The position numbers were made by a program, and so were the translations under genes. 48,493 nt of DNA. Source: an uncultured Bacteroidota bacterium (GTDB taxonomy: Bacteria > Bacteroidota > Bacteroidia > Chitinophagales > Chitinophagaceae). The notes under the pieces were generated by a model. The model did no database searches, was not told the origin of the DNA, and saw only the letters and a program-made list of their open reading frames with translations. Below are positions 8,916 through 17,170 of this stretch, in pieces. The first letter of the stretch is position 1. Each line of letters begins with the position of its first letter. The stretch spans positions 1 to 48,493 of the forward strand of contig CAJBRT010000127.1 of assembly GCA_903958045.1 (NCBI GenBank), written 5' to 3'.

Positions 8916-10991
8916 TTAACGGCGAATGCTAGCCATTTGAAAGTTCATGCCAAGCATGTAGCTCCGTGGCGAAGAAGGGTTGTAATAACGCCTTCCTGCG
9001 GCATTGATATCGTTACCTAAACTATAAGAGGCGTTGAATAGATTGTCAACACTAACAAAGTATCTAAAACGCTTGTGGTTAACCGAAACACCAGACTGCA
9101 TGAGCGTAAAAGGACTGGCGTACACATCATTGGCATCCGTGAGCGCAATTCTAGTAAGAGATTGCGACCTTACAAAAACAGATACGCTCTTTTTGTATTG
9201 ATACGTGACGCTAGAAGTTACTTGATGCTTTGCATTCCCTGTTAAATCGTTCCCATTGAATATGTTGCCTGCTTGCTGATATTGCAAAAACCGGTAGGGC
9301 TGAAACGCATAACCAACATCTATTTGTAACTGATGTACTTTACTAAAACGAGTCACGTAGTTGAGTTGCAGTTCCGCACCTGCTTGCCGTGTAGACCCTG
9401 CATTTACAAAATATTCTATGCCAGCATTATTATTTTGCCTAACAATAGCCTCTTGAATACCAAAATGATACGCTGCTAATGTATATCGCAACTTATTTTG
9501 AAAAACACTTCCTTTTAATCCTGCTTCAAAATTCCAGCCATATTCGGGTACCAGATTTTTATAAAAGAGTCCATCGGAAGGTCTTATTTCGGCAAGTGTA
9601 GGCGGTGAAAATCCTTTGGATACCTGCACATACAAGTTTGTATTTTTTACTGCTTGATAGGAGACGCCCATTCGGGGTGCCAATAAACCAACATTGGATT
9701 TTGATTGCGCGGTTTCAGTTAAAATCGTACTTCGGTAATAATCATAACGCATATATGCGTTACTCATTCCTAATTCAATGAACCATTTTTTCTTACATCG
9801 AAGCGATGCATTTGTAAAATAAAAACCTTGCTTAGTGGTAATCAAATCCGAAAATTGAAGCGTATCACGCACCCCGCTTTTGTTGCCAAAATTATCGATT
9901 GCCGCGTCTTGCACCTGCCACTCGCCACCTACAACAATTTTTATTTCCCCAATTGGCTTTTGAAAACGCATGATTAAATGACTTCCCAAACTTGCATTTT
10001 TTTCCTGCCTGGTTTCGTAATTGGTAATAAATGGATTTTTAAAACGGGTATGGGTACCTACTATAAAATTTTGCCAATCCACATTTTTTGTGAACTGGTA
10101 ATTATGATGAAAACTTCCGAGGAGCGTTTTGTTATACACCGCTGTTTGTTGGGTTACAGCACTTGGTAGTGTAGCAGTAGCTTGTCTGGCTAAGCGGGGA
10201 TTTTGCTTCATTTGAGCGAGTGTCAACCCACCTGGCGTTTGATACATAAGATCGGTAAACAAAGCCATACCCTTTATTGTGTGCTTGTTTTTTGTGAGCG
10301 TGGCAAGCCAGGTAATATTTTTTTTAGCAGCCCCAGATTGATCCCGCCATCCATCTATTTTTTCGTTGGAAATAAAAAAGGTTTGATGAAAGTTTTTTTG
10401 TTGCAGCGTTACACGGAGATCTTGTCCGGTGTATCCAAAACTAGCCGCGCGCAAATTGAGAGACGCAGTATTTTGTAGGATTGTATCGGTTGCAAAATTA
10501 GATTGCAGCAACACTGCACCACCTGTTCCTAAACCATAAGCGGCACCTACTGGACCTTTCAGAATTTCTATACCGTTCACCAGCGAAAAAGGCAAAATAT
10601 TGAGGTAGGTATTCCCTGTGGGATCAGAAAAAGGCACGTCATTCCAATACAGTTTTACATTGCGTATGCCAAATGGAGCCCTTAATGAGCTCCCGCGTAT
10701 AGCAAGTCTATAACTACCCTCTGAGCGCTGTTCCATACGAACACCGGCCACCGAATTAAAGGCAGGGAGTAAAGTTCCATTTACTTCTTGCTGTATGATA
10801 GCAGATGAAATACGTGCAGTTGATACAGGCAGGAATTGCCCTATGTTTTTGGTGCGAAAAGCATTAACAACGACACTGTCAAGTGTCCCTGACATAGCAG
10901 TATCAATACTTGTTTGAGCAAGTGAGGTATTACAAATAAAACAGCCAATAAAAAATAAAATATGCCGGTTACTAAAATAGCGGGGGCACAT
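8916..10991 (-). CDS. TonB-dependent receptor, co-transcribed with pdhB
   Basis: A 691-residue outer-membrane TonB-dependent transporter. It has a signal peptide (cleavage after SLAQ, about residue 26), a TonB-box-like DSVVVNAF at 38-45, and a plug domain at about 50-165 with RGSSLRAPFGIR and GPVGAAYGLGTGGAV. The rest is a beta-barrel. Unlike the second receptor it lacks a carboxypeptidase-like N-terminal domain, and it has no SusD partner. The C-terminus ends MLGMNFQMASIRR rather than on an aromatic residue, slightly unusual for a barrel. Its ATG is 5 bp after the pdhB stop, so it should be on the same transcript. The ligand cannot be read from the sequence. Confidence 0.9.
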   Translation of the reverse strand: MCPRYFSNRHILFFIGCFICNTSLAQTSIDTAMSGTLDSVVVNAFRTKNIGQFLPVSTARISSAIIQQEVNGTLLPAFNSVAGVRMEQRSEGSYRLAIRGSSLRAPFGIRNVKLYWNDVPFSDPTGNTYLNILPFSLVNGIEILKGPVGAAYGLGTGGAVLLQSNFATDTILQNTASLNLRAASFGYTGQDLRVTLQQKNFHQTFFISNEKIDGWRDQSGAAKKNITWLATLTKNKHTIKGMALFTDLMYQTPGGLTLAQMKQNPRLARQATATLPSAVTQQTAVYNKTLLGSFHHNYQFTKNVDWQNFIVGTHTRFKNPFITNYETRQEKNASLGSHLIMRFQKPIGEIKIVVGGEWQVQDAAIDNFGNKSGVRDTLQFSDLITTKQGFYFTNASLRCKKKWFIELGMSNAYMRYDYYRSTILTETAQSKSNVGLLAPRMGVSYQAVKNTNLYVQVSKGFSPPTLAEIRPSDGLFYKNLVPEYGWNFEAGLKGSVFQNKLRYTLAAYHFGIQEAIVRQNNNAGIEYFVNAGSTRQAGAELQLNYVTRFSKVHQLQIDVGYAFQPYRFLQYQQAGNIFNGNDLTGNAKHQVTSSVTYQYKKSVSVFVRSQSLTRIALTDANDVYASPFTLMQSGVSVNHKRFRYFVSVDNLFNASYSLGNDINAAGRRYYNPSSPRSYMLGMNFQMASIRR

Positions 10992-10996
10992 TGTAC

Positions 10997-11983
10997 TTAT
11001 TTTCTTTGGTGCATCATTTCTTTAGCAAGCTTCACTGTTCTTGAAACATCAGGAATGGCAAGCGCCGTTAAATTAGGTGCATAGTGCATAGGTGCATCGG
11101 CACTTGTAATTCTACGAATAGGCGCGTCTAAATAATCAAATCCTTCTTTTTGAATGCGGTAGGTAATTTCTGAAGATACAGAAGCAAATGGCCACTGCTC
11201 TTCTACAATTAACAAACGGTTTGTTTTTTTAACACTATCCAAAATAGTCATCCAGTCTAGTGGACGAATGGTACGTAAATCAACAACCTCGGCGCTAATG
11301 CCTTCTTTTTCCAATTCGGCAGCGGCGCCAAGCGCTACTTTCATCATTTTATTATAAGAAACAATGGTGATGTCTCTTCCAGATTTTTTTACGTCTGCTT
11401 TACCTAATGGTATGTAATATTCGTCATCAGGCACATCGCATTTATCGCCATACATCACTTCACTTTCCATAAACATCACAGGGTCTTTTTCGTAACGTAT
11501 AGCTTGCTTCATAAGGCCTTTTGCATCGTAACCATTAGAGGGAGATACAACTTTGATGCCTGGAATATTTGCATAATAACTTTCAAATGCGGTTGAGTGT
11601 TGCGCACCGAGTTGACCTGCACTTCCATTGGGTCCTCTAAATACAATTGGACATCCAATTTGTCCACCACTCATCGCAAGCATTTTAGATGCTGTATTTA
11701 AAATTTGGTCCATTGCTAATACCGCAAAGTTCCAAGTCATAAATTCTACAATTGGCTTTAAACCATTTTGCGCTGCACCTACTGCGATGGCAGTAAACCC
11801 AAGCTCTGCAATGGGTGTATCAATCACTCTTTTTTCTCCAAACTCTGCAAGCATGCCCTGGCTTACTTTATAAGCACCATTGTATTGAGCTACTTCTTCA
11901 CCCATTAAAAAAACAAGCTCATCTCTTCTCATTTCTTCTTGCATGGCCTCTCTGAGCGCCTCTCTAAAAGCTATTGAACGCAT
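10997..11983 (-). CDS. pdhB: Pyruvate dehydrogenase E1 component, beta subunit
   Basis: A 328-residue E1-beta subunit of the alpha2beta2 pyruvate dehydrogenase, which binds thiamine diphosphate at the subunit interface and feeds acetyl groups to E2. The cofactor-activating glutamate is in LMGEEVAQY (Glu29/Glu30), the active-site histidine is His129 in GAQHS, and FRGPNGSAGQLGA is the conserved potassium/ThDP loop. High similarity of these blocks to the pyruvate-specific enzyme and the 328-residue length favour pyruvate over branched-chain 2-oxoacid dehydrogenase. No E1-alpha or E2 gene is adjacent; instead a TonB-dependent receptor follows 5 bp downstream. Confidence 0.93.
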   Translation of the reverse strand: MRSIAFREALREAMQEEMRRDELVFLMGEEVAQYNGAYKVSQGMLAEFGEKRVIDTPIAELGFTAIAVGAAQNGLKPIVEFMTWNFAVLAMDQILNTASKMLAMSGGQIGCPIVFRGPNGSAGQLGAQHSTAFESYYANIPGIKVVSPSNGYDAKGLMKQAIRYEKDPVMFMESEVMYGDKCDVPDDEYYIPLGKADVKKSGRDITIVSYNKMMKVALGAAAELEKEGISAEVVDLRTIRPLDWMTILDSVKKTNRLLIVEEQWPFASVSSEITYRIQKEGFDYLDAPIRRITSADAPMHYAPNLTALAIPDVSRTVKLAKEMMHQRK

Positions 11984-12009
11984 AAAGTATATGGTTATTA
12001 ATTGAGATG

Positions 12010-12017
12010 CAAAAATA
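12010..12017 (-). promoter_or_regulatory. -7 promoter element of pdhB
   Basis: Reads TATTTTTG on the minus strand, an exact TAnnTTTG match, 26 nt from the pdhB ATG and just downstream of the terminator of the preceding gene. It supports pdhB as the first gene of its own transcript. Confidence 0.5.
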
Positions 12018-12036
12018 GAGATAAATAGTGATAAAA

Positions 12037-12063
12037 AAAGCCCCTTACAGTGTAAGGGGCTTT
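12037..12063 (-). terminator. Intrinsic terminator after the 976-residue TonB receptor gene
   Basis: A perfect 13-bp inverted repeat (AAAGCCCCTTACA and its complement, one central base) followed on the minus strand by a T7 tract. It lies 25 bp past the receptor stop codon and separates it from pdhB. The plus strand also has a T-rich tail. Confidence 0.9.
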
Positions 12064-12088
12064 AATTTTTTAGCGCGTACTGGCTAGA

Positions 12089-15019
12089 TTAAAATACGTT
12101 ATAAGCAAAGCTTACATAGTACAATCCACCAATGGCAGGGTTACCCCAACCTGTACGGTAGTATTTGTTAAGAAGGTTGGTTCCACCAACTTTCATGATT
12201 GTTTTGATAGCAGGGAATTTGTAACTAACCTGTCCGTCTAAGGTGTTGTAACCTGGCATTTGACCAGTACCAAAAGTACCTTCGTAGAAGAAATCACTTA
12301 CATTTCTGTAAACTAGATTAAATCCATATCTGTTGTTTGTTCCAAAACCAGAATTAGCGAAAGTAATGTTTGTACGGTATTTAGAGGTATTGAAATAAGA
12401 TACAAAACCAGGAGGCACATCACCAATCTCATCAGAATAGATGTTAGCTCCGATTGTAAAGTTTTTAGGCAATAGGAAGTCTGCAGAAGCACCCCATCCT
12501 TTAACAGTTACTTCACCTGGTGCATTTGTTGAAATGCTGTATGCAATTCTTGAAGATTCAAACAACAAGTTCATTGGGTTGTAAGAACCTCTAGATTGAA
12601 TTACAGTTACACCACTGATAAAGTTTTGGTATCTAGAATTGTACATATAAGCATCAACCAATAACATTTTACCAAATAAACCCTTGTAACCAACTTCAAA
12701 TGAAGTACTAGATTCTGGCTTGAATTCGCCAAAATTTTGTGCTTTTAACAATGTTGGGTTTGGAGCACCTGCCATAGCACTTGCACCAAACGCTTGCACA
12801 CTAGCAAGTGTGAAACCCGGATTACCACTAAAGTTATAGTAATCACGTAATTGAGGTAAACCACCCATTAAACGTGTACCACCACCAACTAGTAAGTTGA
12901 TCCACTGGTTTTGTGTTGTTGGGAAACGGTACGCTGTTTGATAAGACAAACGTAAGTTGTGGTCTTGCTTTAATTTGATAACAGCAGATGCTCTTGGGGT
13001 AAAGCGACCAGCAAAGTTTGTGTTTTTATCGTAACGACCAGAGATCGTAACTTTTACGATGTCTTTGAATAATTTTTGAGACAATTGACCATAAGCACCA
13101 AACTCGTTGATGTTAATAGCACCTAATGTATCTGCAAAAATAGTTCCTTCAGAATTTAATTGATATTGCTTGGTATTAAATCCAACTAAGAAGTCAGTAC
13201 CTGTTTTAGCAAGACCTAAAGCTTCTGTTAAGTTGTATTGTGCGTCTACTACATTTAGTCTAGACTTGTCCATGAACTGACCACCTTCTAAACCATTCAT
13301 ACCAGCAACTTTTTTACCAATCGGAGTTCTAACAATTGATTGGAATAAAGGATGGTTACCAATAAATCCAGTTGGTCTGCCCTGATCAGCAAAAGTACGC
13401 GCAGCCATATGTGACATATACTGTGGAGCACCTTGTTGCATTGCTGTTACATAAGCAACCATATATTGTGGGTACCAAGAAGCACTTGGCTTCCATGCTT
13501 CGTTAAAAGTACGTGTTGCAATTGTTCCGTTAAATGAATTACCAGAATTTTCGTGGGTTGCATAAGCACGTACATACCAGTTTTTATGTTTTAATTCAAA
13601 CTTAAATTGAGCCATTTTAAGGTCTCTTAAAGAATAACGGTCAGAACCAGTATACACTGAGTTACCAGTTCCATAGTTTGCAGAAAAAGAAGCTTCTACT
13701 TTATCTGTTAACATGTAGTTTAAGCTACCTGTAAGTTTGAAATTAGAAGTGGTAGGATCTAATACGTCACTTTCTGCATAACCTGTTCTGCTCACCATTT
13801 GGTTGCCAAACATGCCTCTTGCAGCACCATAAAATATTGGTGACATACCAGAAGTAACGAGCGCACCTAAACCACCAGCAGTTAATGCAGCGTTGTAAGC
13901 GGCTAAGTTTGCCGTAGGAGTTCTAGCCAAAAATGCGTTGAAAAATCCTACTGCTGCAGCAGGTACACCTGAACCAGCAATTACCGCATTTGCAATTGAA
14001 CCTAGGCTCTGAGTTGTTTCATCACCATAAAAGTTTACACCATCATAGTTAGGATCTAAATCTCTCCATCCTGGAATGGTCATACCGTTTGGTGAACCAG
14101 TTCCTCTTGAATAGTTATTAGATTGATTCGCTAACCAATCTTGAGCAGTCATGTTTTCTGCTGTGATTTTATAAGCGAATTTGTCATTTACTTTTTTAGC
14201 CCAACGAACTGCCCAATCATTGTATGCAGAAGTTGGACGCTGAGCAGCATCAACGTGGTTGATACCTTGCTTGATTTGGAAACTTAACCCTTGGTACTTG
14301 AATGGACTTTTACTGTTGATTAAAACAGTACCATTCATACCACCAGGACCATATAGTGCAGAAGATGCACCTGGCAATAATTCCATATTGTCAACGTCTA
14401 ATTCACTCAAACCAATAACGCTACCCACAGAGAAGTTAAGACCTGGAGCTTGGTTATCCATTCCATCCACTAATTGGTTTAAACGAGTATTACCACTGCT
14501 GTTAAATCCACGTGTACCCACAGATTTAAAAGTTAAGCTAGCAGTAACAACGTCCACTCCTTTTAAGTTGGTAAGGATGTCATAATAGTTAGTAGCTGCA
14601 GTATTTCTGATCGCAGCAGTGCTCACACGCTCGATAGATACCGGAGATTCTAAAATTCTTTCAGGTACTCTTGAAGCAGATACAACTACTTCATTACCGA
14701 GTGTGAAAGATGGTTCAAGTGCAACTTCAACAGTTGAACTTGCTGCATTTACAGTAACTTCTTTGTTTGAAAATCCAACAGAAGAAAACACCAATGTAAC
14801 TGGGTAACTTTTGATGGATGAAAAACGGAAAGTTCCTTTATCATCTGTAAAAGTTCCAACAGAACTTCCCTTAACGGTTACAGATACAGCAGAAACCAGT
14901 TCTTTTGATTTAGCATTTTTTACACTACCAGAAACGGTAGTTGAATTTTGGGCGCTAGCACTAATTGTTACAATAGTAGCCATGGCCACAAAGAAACATT
15001 TGCTGTTGAGTCTTCTCAT
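12089..15019 (-). CDS. TonB-dependent receptor with carboxypeptidase-like N-terminal domain
   Basis: A 976-residue outer-membrane receptor. It has a signal peptide (cleavage after ASAQ, residue 24), a carboxypeptidase-D regulatory-like beta-sandwich at about 27-102, a TonB-box-like EVVVSASR at 110-117 and a plug at about 125-238 with LLPGASSALYGPGGMNG. The remainder is a barrel ending in an aromatic residue (SFAYNVF), as expected for Bam-dependent insertion. The single monocistronic layout, flanked by a terminator and a divergent purC, and the absence of a SusD partner argue against a canonical polysaccharide utilisation system. Substrate is unknown. Confidence 0.92.
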   Translation of the reverse strand: MRRLNSKCFFVAMATIVTISASAQNSTTVSGSVKNAKSKELVSAVSVTVKGSSVGTFTDDKGTFRFSSIKSYPVTLVFSSVGFSNKEVTVNAASSTVEVALEPSFTLGNEVVVSASRVPERILESPVSIERVSTAAIRNTAATNYYDILTNLKGVDVVTASLTFKSVGTRGFNSSGNTRLNQLVDGMDNQAPGLNFSVGSVIGLSELDVDNMELLPGASSALYGPGGMNGTVLINSKSPFKYQGLSFQIKQGINHVDAAQRPTSAYNDWAVRWAKKVNDKFAYKITAENMTAQDWLANQSNNYSRGTGSPNGMTIPGWRDLDPNYDGVNFYGDETTQSLGSIANAVIAGSGVPAAAVGFFNAFLARTPTANLAAYNAALTAGGLGALVTSGMSPIFYGAARGMFGNQMVSRTGYAESDVLDPTTSNFKLTGSLNYMLTDKVEASFSANYGTGNSVYTGSDRYSLRDLKMAQFKFELKHKNWYVRAYATHENSGNSFNGTIATRTFNEAWKPSASWYPQYMVAYVTAMQQGAPQYMSHMAARTFADQGRPTGFIGNHPLFQSIVRTPIGKKVAGMNGLEGGQFMDKSRLNVVDAQYNLTEALGLAKTGTDFLVGFNTKQYQLNSEGTIFADTLGAININEFGAYGQLSQKLFKDIVKVTISGRYDKNTNFAGRFTPRASAVIKLKQDHNLRLSYQTAYRFPTTQNQWINLLVGGGTRLMGGLPQLRDYYNFSGNPGFTLASVQAFGASAMAGAPNPTLLKAQNFGEFKPESSTSFEVGYKGLFGKMLLVDAYMYNSRYQNFISGVTVIQSRGSYNPMNLLFESSRIAYSISTNAPGEVTVKGWGASADFLLPKNFTIGANIYSDEIGDVPPGFVSYFNTSKYRTNITFANSGFGTNNRYGFNLVYRNVSDFFYEGTFGTGQMPGYNTLDGQVSYKFPAIKTIMKVGGTNLLNKYYRTGWGNPAIGGLYYVSFAYNVF

Positions 15020-15155
15020 TTTGGCAAAATTTGGTTATAATTTGGGGGCAAAATAACACAAGTTAAGCTTTTGCAAAAATTTAATTTGTACCAACTGGCC
15101 TTGGGACTGTTGAGAAAAAGCCATTTCAATACCCCTTTTTTGTTGTTTTAGGTGC

Positions 15156-15163
15156 TATTTTTG
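15156..15163 (+). promoter_or_regulatory. -7 promoter element abutting purC
   Basis: TATTTTTG matches TAnnTTTG exactly and ends three bases before the ATG at 15167. An alternative GTG start at 15152 would lie upstream of this element. If the element is used, the transcript is leaderless or nearly so. Confidence 0.45.
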
Positions 15164-15166
15164 GGT

Positions 15167-16099
15167 ATGCAAAGCCTTCAATTCCCCTATCAGACAGCCA
15201 TTTATCATGGAAAAGTAAGAGATGTATATACTATTGGTACCGACTGGCTCATTATGATTGCAAGTGATCGGATCTCTGCTTTTGATGTAATATTACCAAA
15301 AACTATTCCATATAAAGGTCAGGTGCTCAATCAGATAGCAGAATTTATGCTGCGTAAAACCCTAGACATTTGTCCAAATTGGCTACTCGATGCCCCTGCT
15401 CCCAACGTTTCTGTGGGCAAAAAATGTACTCCATTTAAGATAGAGATGGTGGTTAGGGGCAATTTGGTGGGTCACGCCTACCGGACTTATGCATCTGGGG
15501 CCAGAACGCTTTGTGGGGTGAGTTTACCAGAGGGGTTAAAAGAAAATGATTTTTTCCCTAGCCCAATAATTACCCCTTCAACCAAGGCATCGGAAGGTCA
15601 TGATGAGGATATTTCCAAAGAAGACATTATTGCTACCGGGCTAGTTAGTGCCGAGGATTGGGCCGTTTTAGAAAAATATGCGCTTGCTTTATTTAATAGA
15701 GGTAAAGAAATAGCAGCTAAGCAAGGACTCATATTAGCTGATACTAAATATGAGTTTGGCAAAATTGGTGATACCATTTATTTAATGGACGAAGTGCATA
15801 CCCCCGATTCGTCTCGATATTTTTATGCAGATGGTTTTGAGGATAGACAAGCGTCCGGCGAAAAACAAAAACAACTCAGTAAAGAATTTGTACGCGAATG
15901 GCTGATTCAAAATAATTTTATGGGCAAAGAAGGACAAACCGTTCCTGAAATGTCTGAGCAGTGGATTGACACCATTAGCAAGCGCTACATTGAACTATAT
16001 GAAAAAGTAACGGGTAAAGCGTTTGTGCCAACTACATTTACTGATGATCAAATCATGACTGCGACAACAGCATCCTTTGCAAAATTTTGCACCGATTAA
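15167..16099 (+). CDS. purC: SAICAR synthase (PurC)
   Basis: A 310-residue phosphoribosylaminoimidazole-succinocarboxamide synthase, the enzyme that joins aspartate to CAIR in purine synthesis. The N-terminal [16 protein letters not shown] and the central [12 protein letters not shown] motif are all present. [14 protein letters not shown] is the signature of the longer, yeast-like PurC, in keeping with a length well above the ~240 residues of the short bacterial type. A GTG at 15152 would add five residues; I chose the ATG because it begins the family's usual N-terminus and lies after a -7 element. It converges with trhO, 9 bp apart, with no visible terminator. Confidence 0.95.
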   Translation: MQSLQFPYQTAIYHGKVRDVYTIGTDWLIMIASDRISAFDVILPKTIPYKGQVLNQIAEFMLRKTLDICPNWLLDAPAPNVSVGKKCTPFKIEMVVRGNLVGHAYRTYASGARTLCGVSLPEGLKENDFFPSPIITPSTKASEGHDEDISKEDIIATGLVSAEDWAVLEKYALALFNRGKEIAAKQGLILADTKYEFGKIGDTIYLMDEVHTPDSSRYFYADGFEDRQASGEKQKQLSKEFVREWLIQNNFMGKEGQTVPEMSEQWIDTISKRYIELYEKVTGKAFVPTTFTDDQIMTATTASFAKFCTD

Positions 16100-16108
16100 A
16101 TTTGCACC

Positions 16109-17149
16109 CTACGCCTCTGGATCATTGAGTCTTGGACGAAGCCTTTTACTCTTGTTAAAAATGTGTTGCCCATTTCGTATACCCTTACGTAATTCTTTTT
16201 GACGTTCGAGGGGTAAATGAATCGTGTCTTGACAACGTTTACTACAACAGCCCTCATAGGTTTTTGCACAAGCTTCGCATTGAATAAATAATAAATGACA
16301 TCCGTCATTTAAACAGTTGGTATGCGTATCGGCGGGTTTTCCGCACTGATGACAATTTGAAATAATATCTTCTGTAATCCTTTCCCCTAAGCGTTTATCA
16401 AATACAAAGTTTTTTCCTATAAATTTTTTTTCAATACCCGCCTCTTCTGCTTGATGCGCATAATTGATAATACCGCCTTCTACATGAAAAACATTTTTGA
16501 AACCCTGGTGTAACATATAAGCACTAGCCTTTTCACATCTAATACCACCCGTGCAGTACATGATGATATTTTTTTCTTCATTGCCCTTCATCATATCGGC
16601 AGCCATGGGTAGTTGCTCTCTAAATGTATCCGATGGGATTTCGATAGCCCCTTTAAAATGCCCTACTTCATACTCGTAATGATTGCGCATGTCTATAACA
16701 ATGGTATCAGGCTTTTGTAGTAGTTCATTCATTTGTACAGCGTTCACATACCTTCCTTTATTTTCCATAGAAAAAGTTGGATCCGTTATACCATCTGCAA
16801 CAATTTTTTCGCGCACTTTAATTTTAAGTACCCAAAAACTTTTGCCATCATCATCTACTGCAATGTTTAATCGAAGCCCATGCAAATGCTCAATTGAATA
16901 AAGTTGTTCTTTACATTTTTCGAAATGATAATCTGGCACACTTATTTGCGCGTTGATGCCTTCTTTGGCAACATAAATTCTGCCAAACACCTGTAATGGA
17001 AACAATGCTTTGTATAACTCGTCTCTAAAAACGGCTGGATTTTGTACCGGGAAATAGGCATAAAAACTAACGGTAATGCGGTGAAAAGTTTCCGCCATCA
17101 TAAGCGCCTTTAACTCCTCGTTGGAGACGCGGTTGTGTAGAACTGCCAT
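16109..17149 (-). CDS. trhO: tRNA uridine(34) hydroxylase TrhO (rhodanese family)
   Basis: A 346-residue member of the YceA/TrhO family, which hydroxylates wobble U34 of tRNA using O2 to give 5-hydroxyuridine. Residues 1-110 are the family-specific N-terminal domain with VAKEGINAQ; a rhodanese domain follows, with the active-site Cys199 in [10 protein letters not shown]. The C-terminus has a dense cysteine cluster (C266, C269, C279, C284, C291, C294, C301, C302, C306) that probably binds zinc. A -7 element lies 7 nt before its ATG within the 21-bp gap to the DUF5686 gene, so it may be transcribed independently. Confidence 0.88.
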   Translation of the reverse strand: MAVLHNRVSNEELKALMMAETFHRITVSFYAYFPVQNPAVFRDELYKALFPLQVFGRIYVAKEGINAQISVPDYHFEKCKEQLYSIEHLHGLRLNIAVDDDGKSFWVLKIKVREKIVADGITDPTFSMENKGRYVNAVQMNELLQKPDTIVIDMRNHYEYEVGHFKGAIEIPSDTFREQLPMAADMMKGNEEKNIIMYCTGGIRCEKASAYMLHQGFKNVFHVEGGIINYAHQAEEAGIEKKFIGKNFVFDKRLGERITEDIISNCHQCGKPADTHTNCLNDGCHLLFIQCEACAKTYEGCCSKRCQDTIHLPLERQKELRKGIRNGQHIFNKSKRLRPRLNDPEA

Positions 17150-17156
17150 GGTACAG

Positions 17157-17164
17157 CAAAAATA
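17157..17164 (-). promoter_or_regulatory. -7 promoter element abutting trhO
   Basis: Reads TATTTTTG on the minus strand, seven bases before the trhO ATG. It fits within the short gap after the DUF5686 gene and implies a very short or absent leader. Confidence 0.4.
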
Positions 17165-17170
17165 GATAAA

